Source: Mycolicibacterium madagascariense (lineage in GTDB: Bacteria > Actinomycetota > Actinomycetes > Mycobacteriales > Mycobacteriaceae). Taken from it: a stretch of 64,000 nt of DNA. This document shows, piece by piece, positions 58,245 through 64,000 of the stretch (the stretch's first letter is position 1; every line of letters begins with the position of its first letter). Position numbers and translations under genes: made by a program. Where the stretch lies: the NCBI RefSeq assembly GCF_010729665.1, contig NZ_AP022610.1, positions 248,001-312,000 on the forward strand, read 5' to 3'. A model generated the notes under the pieces. The model worked only from the letters and a program-made list of their open reading frames with translations, was not told where the DNA came from and searched no databases.

Positions 58245-61166
58245 CTAGTTCGAGACCGGCACCGGAGCGGTGTCACTCTCGTCGCTCGGCGGAGACGGTG
58301 GCGTGGACTTGCGGAAGTGATGGTCACCGCGGGGGTAGACCACCTGCGGCCACCAGAACCACCGGCCGAGCAGCGTGGCGATCGACGGCATCAGCAGCGA
58401 CCGCACGATGAAGGTGTCCACCAGCAGGCCGATCGCGATCGTCGATCCCATCTGGGCCAACACGATCAGGCTGCTGCCCATCATTCCGGCCATGGTCGCC
58501 GCGAACACCAGTCCGGCCGAGGTCACGACGCCACCGGTGCCCGCCATCGAGCGGATGATGCCGGTCTTGAGGCCCGCGTGGATCTCGTCCTTGAACCGTG
58601 ACACCAGCAGCAGGTTGTAGTCCGACCCGACGGCCAACAGGATGATGACCGACATCAGCATGACCAGCCAGTGCACGGGCATGCCGAACAGGTCCTGCCA
58701 GAGCAGTACCGAGATGCCGAACGACGCGGCGATCGAGCTGGCTGCCGTCGTCACGATGACCAGTGCGGCCACGGCGGCTCTGGTCAGGATCAGCATGATC
58801 ATGAAGATCAGCGTCAGCGCCGACACCACGGCGATCAGCAGGTCGTACTTGGCGCCGTCGGCCATGTCCCGATAGGTCGCGGCCACGCCACCGAGGTAGA
58901 TCTTGGCGTCGGAGAGCGACGACATCTTCAAGGCCTCCTGCGCGGCCTTGCGTTCGTTGTTCACCCGGTTGATGCCCTCGACCGTCGCGGGGTCGGTCTC
59001 GTGGGTGATGAACATGCGCGCGGACTTGCCGTCCGGGGACAGGAACATCTTGAGACCGCGCTCGAAGTCGGGGTTGGTGAACGCCTCCGGGGGCAGGAAG
59101 AACAGGTCGTCGTTCTTGGCGTTGTCGAACGCAGCGCCCATCGCCAGCGCCGTGTCGTTGGAGGCCTGCTGCTGGTCGTAGAGCGCCTTCTGCGAGTTGT
59201 AGGTCGCCAGCGCCAGATCCCGGCTGGTCTTCATCGACGCCAGCGTCTGCGGCAGCAGCGCCGTCAGCTTCGGCGCGATGTCGGCGAGCTTGTCGGTGTT
59301 CACCTGGACCTCGCCAGTGAGCTCCGTCGTCTGATCGATGCCGTCGAGTGAGTCGAAGAGCGACCTGATGGCGAAGCACATCGGGATGTCGAAGCAGTGC
59401 GGCTCCCAGTAGAAGTAGGCGCGCAGGGGCCTGAACTCGTCGTCGAAGTCCGCGATGTGATCGCGCAGTGCCTCGGTGCTCGCCAGCAGATCCTGGGACT
59501 TCTTGTCCGACTCTTGGGTGAGACGGGTCTGCTCGAGGGAGAGCTGGTACTGCTTCTCCAGGATGTCGATCGAGACGTTCATCGCGTCGACGGTCTTGAG
59601 CGAGTTGGCCAGCTGATCCCGCTGAAAGGGCAGGTTCATGTTGCTGGTCTGGCCCTGGATGGACGTCTGGAACGGGATCGAGCTGTGCTGGATCGGGATG
59701 CCGAGCGGGCGGGTGATGCTCTGCACCATTGCGATGCCCTCGGTGTGCATGACGTTGCGGGCGACGGCGTTGAGCACCAGCATGTCCGCGGGATTGCGCA
59801 TGTCGTGGTCGGCGTTGACCATCAGGATGTCGGGGTTCATCCTGGCCTGGCTGAAGTGCCGGTCGGCGGCTGCGAACCCAATGTTGGTGGGCGCGTTGGC
59901 CGGTAGGTAGTACTGGTCGTTGTAGGCGGGCTTGTAGCCGGGGATCGCGACGATGCCGATCAGCACGATGAACAGGCTGACCACGAAGATCGGGGCGGGC
60001 CACCGGACCACCGCCGTGCCCACCTTGCGCCAGAAGTGGCTCCGGACAGGACGTTTCGATTCGTACAGCCCGATCTTGCTGCCGAGGAACAGCACGGCCG
60101 GACCCAGCGTGACCGCGGACATCACCACCACGACCATGCCGATCGCGACGGGTGCGCCCATCGTGGCGAAGTACGGCAGCCGGCAGAAGCTCAGGCAGTA
60201 GGTGGCGCCCGCGATCGTCAGACCCGAGCCGACGATGACCGGGGCGACCGACTTGAACGTCGCGTAGTAGGCCTCCTCTCGGTCCTGGCCCAACCCGCGA
60301 TCTTCCTTGTAGCGGCCGAAGATGAAGATGCCGTAGTCGGTCGCCGCGGCGATCGCCAGCATCGTCAGGATGTTGCCGGCGAACGTCGTCAGGCCGAAGA
60401 CGTCGTGCATGGACAGCACCGACACCACGCCGCGCGCCGTCAGCAGGCCGACGAACGTCAGGAAGAGCTGCACCAGCGTCGTGCGGATCGACCGGTAGAC
60501 GATCAGCAGCATGATGGCGATCGCCAACAGGGTGATCACCGTGATCGACGCCAAGCTGGCGTTGCCGATGACGTGCAGGTCGTCGGTCAGCGCGGCCGGT
60601 CCGGCGACGTAGGCCTGCACGCCCGGCGGGGCCTTGGTATCCGCGATGGCCTTGCGGACTTGGTCGACGCCCTCGTTGGCCTCGGTCTGTCCCTGTTCGC
60701 CGGCGAGGTTGATCATCACGTAGGCGGCTTTGCCGTCGGTGCTCTGGGCGCCGGCCGCGGTGAGGGTGTCACCCCAGAAGTCCTGGATGTGCTGGATGTG
60801 TTGGGGATTGTCGTAGAGCTTCTTGAGGATCGCGTTGTAGTAGTCGTGCGCGCTCTGCTGCAGCGGTTGCTGACCCTCGATGACCACCATCACCGTCGAG
60901 TTCGAGTTGAACTCCTTGAAGTTGCCGCCCATGAGCTTCATGGCCGTCATCGACGGCGCGTCCTCGGGGGCCATCGGGGCCGAGTGCAGCTCGCCGACGA
61001 CCTCCAGCTGAGGCGCGATGACGTTCACGATGACCGCGACGACGATCCAGAACAGCACGATCGGGATCGACAGCACGCGGATCAGATGCGGGAAGTACGG
61101 CCGCCTCGGGTGCTCGGTGGTCTCGGTCGGAGCGGCCGGGGAGTCCGGGGGCGTCGCGTGCGTCAT
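58245..61166 (-). CDS. MmpL family RND transporter
   Basis: A 973-residue inner-membrane RND-type exporter of the MmpL family, size and domain order as in MmpL4/MmpL5: helix 1, a large periplasmic loop, helices 2-6, a second loop of about 330 residues, helices 8-12. The proton-relay Asp-Tyr pairs are in AAATDYGIFIFGRY and AVGSDYNLLLVSRF. MmpL proteins export lipids or siderophores and some confer drug resistance. It is coupled to mmpS (ATGA) and that to marR, so a MarR-controlled exporter is likely. The C-terminal tail is Pro/Ser-rich. Substrate unknown. Confidence 0.94.
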   Translation of the reverse strand: MTHATPPDSPAAPTETTEHPRRPYFPHLIRVLSIPIVLFWIVVAVIVNVIAPQLEVVGELHSAPMAPEDAPSMTAMKLMGGNFKEFNSNSTVMVVIEGQQPLQQSAHDYYNAILKKLYDNPQHIQHIQDFWGDTLTAAGAQSTDGKAAYVMINLAGEQGQTEANEGVDQVRKAIADTKAPPGVQAYVAGPAALTDDLHVIGNASLASITVITLLAIAIMLLIVYRSIRTTLVQLFLTFVGLLTARGVVSVLSMHDVFGLTTFAGNILTMLAIAAATDYGIFIFGRYKEDRGLGQDREEAYYATFKSVAPVIVGSGLTIAGATYCLSFCRLPYFATMGAPVAIGMVVVVMSAVTLGPAVLFLGSKIGLYESKRPVRSHFWRKVGTAVVRWPAPIFVVSLFIVLIGIVAIPGYKPAYNDQYYLPANAPTNIGFAAADRHFSQARMNPDILMVNADHDMRNPADMLVLNAVARNVMHTEGIAMVQSITRPLGIPIQHSSIPFQTSIQGQTSNMNLPFQRDQLANSLKTVDAMNVSIDILEKQYQLSLEQTRLTQESDKKSQDLLASTEALRDHIADFDDEFRPLRAYFYWEPHCFDIPMCFAIRSLFDSLDGIDQTTELTGEVQVNTDKLADIAPKLTALLPQTLASMKTSRDLALATYNSQKALYDQQQASNDTALAMGAAFDNAKNDDLFFLPPEAFTNPDFERGLKMFLSPDGKSARMFITHETDPATVEGINRVNNERKAAQEALKMSSLSDAKIYLGGVAATYRDMADGAKYDLLIAVVSALTLIFMIMLILTRAAVAALVIVTTAASSIAASFGISVLLWQDLFGMPVHWLVMLMSVIILLAVGSDYNLLLVSRFKDEIHAGLKTGIIRSMAGTGGVVTSAGLVFAATMAGMMGSSLIVLAQMGSTIAIGLLVDTFIVRSLLMPSIATLLGRWFWWPQVVYPRGDHHFRKSTPPSPPSDESDTAPVPVSN

Positions 61167-61597
61167 GCGGACTTCACCAGGCAGTAGGTCTGGGCGTTGA
61201 TCCCGTCGGCCGACTGTTGCTCACGCACGACTCCGTTCACGGTGACTTTGCATCCAATCTGATCGCCGGTGGTCTGGGCCATGAGGCTGCCGCTGACGGT
61301 CGGCAACGTCGTCGACAGGGTGATCGACCACGGCAGGGGCACGGTGACGAGGTGCACGTTCGCGTCCGGGTCGAAGTAGCTGATCTGCGCGGTGCCCGTG
61401 CCGGTCACGTCGTAGATCATGATCTTGGGGTTGAACTGCACGATCTCGATGCCCGCCCCGGCGTTGGCGTTGAGGTCCTGGGAGGCGAACTGCCGGTGCA
61501 GCCTGCTGACGACGAGCCCCGAGATGGCCAGCACGACGATCAAGACCACGGGAATCCAGATCGTCTTGCTGATCCGACGAAACGGAATACGCTTCAC
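61163..61597 (-). CDS. MmpS family accessory protein
   Basis: A 144-residue protein with one N-terminal transmembrane helix (IWIPVVLIVVLAISGLVVSRL) and a periplasmic beta-sandwich domain (about 45-144). GTGTAQISYFDPDANVHLVTVPLPWSITLST and the Cys pair in GCKVTVNGVV and TYCLVK are typical of MmpS4/MmpS5 partners. It assists the MmpL in export. Its ATG overlaps the marR stop, and its stop overlaps the mmpL start, so the three are translationally coupled. Confidence 0.92.
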   Translation of the reverse strand: MKRIPFRRISKTIWIPVVLIVVLAISGLVVSRLHRQFASQDLNANAGAGIEIVQFNPKIMIYDVTGTGTAQISYFDPDANVHLVTVPLPWSITLSTTLPTVSGSLMAQTTGDQIGCKVTVNGVVREQQSADGINAQTYCLVKSA

Positions 61598-62136
61598 CCC
61601 AACACCTTTCGCTGTTCAGCCGACTGCGCCTCGACCGCCGTGTCCATGGTCGTGTCCATGGCGTCGTCCATCGGCAGCTCCGCGTTCGTGATGAGTCGCC
61701 GAAGGACCGGGAACGCGACGCGGGCGGCCAGCCACAGCGCGTTCTCCTCTTCCGGGGTCAACGTCCCCATCAGCTCGGTCAGGCGTTCCCGACGCAGGCG
61801 CTTGCGCTCGTCGATCACCTCCTGGCCACGGCGGGTGATGCCGATGAGCGCGGCGCGCCCGTCTTCCGGGTCGGCGAGCCTGGTCACCAGGTCCTGGCGC
61901 TCGAGCCGTTTGATCAGCTGCGTCATCGACGGCTGGCTGATGCCTTCCTTGGCGGCCAGCGTGGTGAGCCGCAGCGGCCCCTCGCGGCACACCCGGTTCA
62001 CCGCGTACCCGGCGGAGGCGCTCATCTCGGCGCGATCGGTGAGGAAGCGGGCGGTCAGATCCATGGCCTGGTCGAGGAGCTCGCCGACGCACTCGCTGAC
62101 GTCGCGCTCGACCGCCCGATCTTTCACCCGGTACAT
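61594..62136 (-). CDS. MarR family regulator of the mmpS-mmpL operon
   Basis: A 180-residue winged-HTH repressor. The DNA-binding part is TLAAKEGISQPSMTQLIKRLERQDLVTRLADPEDGRAALIGIT, and the beta-wing DGRAA is clear. The N-terminal dimerisation helix is RDVSECVGELLDQAMDLTARF. It is the first gene of the operon, unlike the M. tuberculosis Rv0678-mmpS5-mmpL5 locus, where the regulator is divergent. Start ATG 62136 lies within a candidate inverted repeat. It probably senses a toxic or lipophilic compound and derepresses the exporter. Confidence 0.9.
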   Translation of the reverse strand: MYRVKDRAVERDVSECVGELLDQAMDLTARFLTDRAEMSASAGYAVNRVCREGPLRLTTLAAKEGISQPSMTQLIKRLERQDLVTRLADPEDGRAALIGITRRGQEVIDERKRLRRERLTELMGTLTPEEENALWLAARVAFPVLRRLITNAELPMDDAMDTTMDTAVEAQSAEQRKVLG

Positions 62137-62155
62137 ATATCACGCGACCTATGTA
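62132..62155. promoter_or_regulatory. TACATA-n12-TATGTA inverted repeat over the marR start
   Basis: 6-bp arms separated by 12 bases, overlapping the marR ATG. The region is AT-rich (ATATAT) relative to its surroundings and could hold both promoter and MarR site. Arms are short, so confidence is modest. Confidence 0.45.
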
Positions 62156-62347
62156 GTAGCTAGTCGAACACGGCCACGACGTGTCGCTAGCGCGTCGATC
62201 GGGGGTCTGAGCTAATATCCGGCCGTCATCTGCCCGGTTCCGGGGTGTGCGCCGCCGGTCGGCGGTGCCGAGGCCGATTGGATGAGTCGCGGAATGGTCT
62301 GCCGTGCAAGGGTATTCGGCGACCGCAGCCTGATTGCATAGGACGGG

Positions 62348-63562
62348 CTATGTAGTTCGGCCGAGTTGATCGGCCAGCGCCTCGAGCAGGCGGTCGACGT
62401 CGTCGGCGTCGTCGTACGGCGCCAAGCCGATGCGCAGGCCACCGGCACTGCCGAGCCCGAGCACGCGCGACGCCTCGTAGGCGTAGAACGACCCGGCCGG
62501 CGCGTTCACCCCGCGCTCGGCGAGTGCGGCGCTGACGGTTGCGGCGTCATGCCCGGCGAAGGTGAGCAGGAGCGTGGGCGTGCGTCGGCGGGCCTTCGAG
62601 TGGACCGTCACTCCCGGTAGCTCGGTGAGGCCTGCCTCGATGCGCTGGCGCAGCGCGTCCTCGTGGCGCTCCAGCGCGTGCAGGCCCGCGACGAGTCGGT
62701 CGCGGCGGTTGCCGGTCCGCCCCGTCAGGCCGGCCAGGAAGTCGACGGCGGCAGTCGTGCCGGCCATCAGTTCGTACGGCAGGGTGCCGAGTTCGAAGCG
62801 CTCGGGCACGTCGTCGGTGGCGGGCAGCAGCTTCGCAGGCCGCAGGTCGGCCAGCACGTCGGGCCGGGCCGCCACCACGCCGCAGTGCGGGCCGAGGAAC
62901 TTGTAGGGCGAGCACGCGAAGAAGTCGGCGCCGAGGTCGGCGACGTCGACCACCGCATGCGCGGTGTAGTGCACCCCGTCCACGTACAGCAGGGCGCCGA
63001 CGGCGTGTACACGATCGGCGATGGCCCGCACGTCGGGCATCGTGCCGATCAGGTTCGACGCGGCGGTGACGGCGACGAGCCGGGTGCGCGGGCCGAGTTG
63101 GGCGGCGACGTCGTCGACGGTGAGCTCGGAGGTCGCCGGATCGAAGTCCACCCACCTCACGACGGCGCCCGCCGCCTCGGCGGCCAGGACCCACGGGCGA
63201 ACGTTGGCGTCGTGGTCGAGTCGCGTCACCACGACCTCGTCGCCGGGATCCCATTGGGCGGCAAGCGTTCTCGACAGGTCGAAGGTGAGCGCGGTCATGC
63301 TGCGGCCGAAGATCACCCCGGCGGGGTCGGCACCGAGGATGTCGCCGAGGGCGCGCCGGCACCCTTCGACCACGGCCTCGGCGTGGCGCGCCGCGGCGGT
63401 GACGGTGCCGCGGTTGGACAGCGGCCGCAGCAGGGTGTCGCGGATCGCGTCGGCGACCGCGGTGGGCGTCTGCGAGCCGCCCGGGCCGTCGAAGAAGGCC
63501 GTGCCGTCGTCGAGCGCGGGAAAGCAGCGGCGGATGTTGACGACGTCGAAGGGCTCGGTCAC
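62348..63562 (-). CDS. Cysteine desulfurase-like PLP enzyme (class V aminotransferase fold)
   Basis: A 404-residue PLP enzyme. GPGGSQTPTAVADAI opens the domain; the PLP Asp is in LLYVDGVHYTAH and the Lys in ACSPYKFLGPHCG, of the cysteine-desulfurase-like TIGR01976 group, which lacks the usual NifS active loop. NRGTVTAA and SAGGLRIGLAPYDD complete the fold. So it may be a cysteine/selenocysteine lyase or a PLP transaminase of unknown substrate. Start GTG 63562 with GGGAGAA seven bases upstream. It is divergent from the aminotransferase gene, about 100 bases apart. Confidence 0.85.
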   Translation of the reverse strand: MTEPFDVVNIRRCFPALDDGTAFFDGPGGSQTPTAVADAIRDTLLRPLSNRGTVTAAARHAEAVVEGCRRALGDILGADPAGVIFGRSMTALTFDLSRTLAAQWDPGDEVVVTRLDHDANVRPWVLAAEAAGAVVRWVDFDPATSELTVDDVAAQLGPRTRLVAVTAASNLIGTMPDVRAIADRVHAVGALLYVDGVHYTAHAVVDVADLGADFFACSPYKFLGPHCGVVAARPDVLADLRPAKLLPATDDVPERFELGTLPYELMAGTTAAVDFLAGLTGRTGNRRDRLVAGLHALERHEDALRQRIEAGLTELPGVTVHSKARRRTPTLLLTFAGHDAATVSAALAERGVNAPAGSFYAYEASRVLGLGSAGGLRIGLAPYDDADDVDRLLEALADQLGRTT

Positions 63563-63665
63563 CGCCGGATTCTCCCACTTGCCCGCGGTCTCCCGGTCTG
63601 TAAGTCTGGTTCGAACATCCCTGACAACGACGCCACCTGGATGCTCCTCCACGAAAAGGCGCGCC

Positions 63666-64000
63666 ATGACGTCGACGATCATCACCCCTACCCATCCCGT
63701 CTCGGACGCTCTGCTGCAGCGGGCTCAGCAGGTCGTTCCCAATGGCATGTACGGCCACCAGATCGCCACCGGGTTATGGCCTGGCGCACCGCAGTTCGTG
63801 TCGCGCACGGCGGGCTCGCGGATGTGGGACGCCGACGGTCACGAGTACATCGACCTGCTGTGTTCGTGGGGCCCGATCATCCACGGTTACCAGCATCCCA
63901 AGATCGAGGAGGCGGTCGAGCGCCAGCGCCGGATCTGCGATACGGCCAACGGTCCGTCCGAGCACTTCGTCGCGCTCGCCGAGAAACTCGTCGACGTCGT
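63666..64000 (+). CDS. Class III aminotransferase, N-terminal part, cut by window edge
   Basis: An open frame of 111 codons to the end. ATG 63666. It reads TSTIITPTHPVSDALLQRAQ, then NGMYGHQ and FVSRTAGSRMWDADGHEYIDLLCSWGPIIHGYQHPKI, the opening of a PLP-dependent class III aminotransferase of the glutamate-1-semialdehyde/beta-transaminase group. The PLP lysine lies past the edge. It is divergent from the desulfurase-like gene and probably shares its regulation. The amino donor and substrate are not predictable. Confidence 0.85.
   Translation, partial: MTSTIITPTHPVSDALLQRAQQVVPNGMYGHQIATGLWPGAPQFVSRTAGSRMWDADGHEYIDLLCSWGPIIHGYQHPKIEEAVERQRRICDTANGPSEHFVALAEKLVDV

Noticed and set aside
62212..62448. 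78-codon minus-strand frame downstream of the desulfurase-like gene
   Set aside because: Overlaps the 3' end of that gene in another frame, no ribosome site and no domain.
1..64000. Search for tRNA, rRNA, CRISPR, IS or prophage signs
   Set aside because: Gaps between genes are short; I saw no transposase or integrase motifs, no repeat-spacer series and no recognisable tRNA fold. A tRNA finder run would settle it.

Overview
The window comes from a high-GC actinomycete and most likely from a rapidly growing Mycobacterium (Mycolicibacterium-type). The evidence is the set of families present: an MmpS/MmpL exporter pair, three cutinase-family secreted proteins, a fused HadA/HadB-like dehydratase, an F420-type luciferase-like oxidoreductase, a TIGR00027-type methyltransferase, an Rv1733c-like membrane protein, a GH6 endoglucanase and a PepD-like HtrA protease. 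GTG starts and 4-base stop/start overlaps are common. I see no rRNA, tRNA, CRISPR array, insertion sequence or prophage. The window is ordinary chromosome, densely packed, with about 62 genes. Both ends cut a gene: a type I polyketide synthase on the left and a class III aminotransferase on the right.

Layout. 1-5343: secondary-metabolite pair, a FAD-dependent halogenase-like enzyme followed by a KS-AT-DH polyketide synthase. 5533-10149: cation/proton antiporter, OPT transporter, cutinase and a small secreted protein. 10174-13261: a three-gene, translationally coupled signalling module (PAS/GAF/PP2C phosphatase, cobalamin-binding protein with CarH-like photoreceptor residues, STAS anti-anti-sigma factor). 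13903-16725: Rieske oxygenase plus dehydrogenase operon with a divergent TetR. 16791-23990: small proteins, a TetR/carotenoid-oxygenase divergent pair with two identical-type palindromes, dehydratase, PASTA-like secreted protein, and a methyltransferase-amidohydrolase pair. 24001-32393: nuclease-like EEP protein, ABC-F ATPase, then a glycan locus (two glycosyltransferases, WcbI-like acetyltransferase, methyltransferase, GT-C enzyme). 32609-39774: FKBP lipoprotein, thiamine-binding protein, GH6 cellulase, two SDRs, PhoU and a 2-hydroxyacid dehydrogenase. 39779-44721: cutinase, Gly/Ala-repeat lipoprotein, GH5-like hydrolase, and an MFS transporter fused to a universal stress domain. 45017-54099: efflux carriers, LLM oxidoreductase, formaldehyde dehydrogenase, two Nudix hydrolases, GntR and ROK regulators. 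54220-62136: PepD-like protease, TetR with a 32-bp perfect operator, two paralogous lipoproteins, a cutinase-like enzyme, and a MarR-MmpS-MmpL operon. 62348-end: a cysteine-desulfurase-like enzyme and a divergent aminotransferase.

Most promising for follow-up: (i) the PP2C/B12/STAS operon, which looks like a cobalamin-based light sensor wired into sigma-factor partner switching; (ii) the halogenase/PKS pair; (iii) a dispersed family of four small lipoproteins, two of which share a promoter-like box; (iv) several perfect inverted repeats beside regulator genes that should be real operators. All functional statements come from reading motifs by eye; no database search was run.
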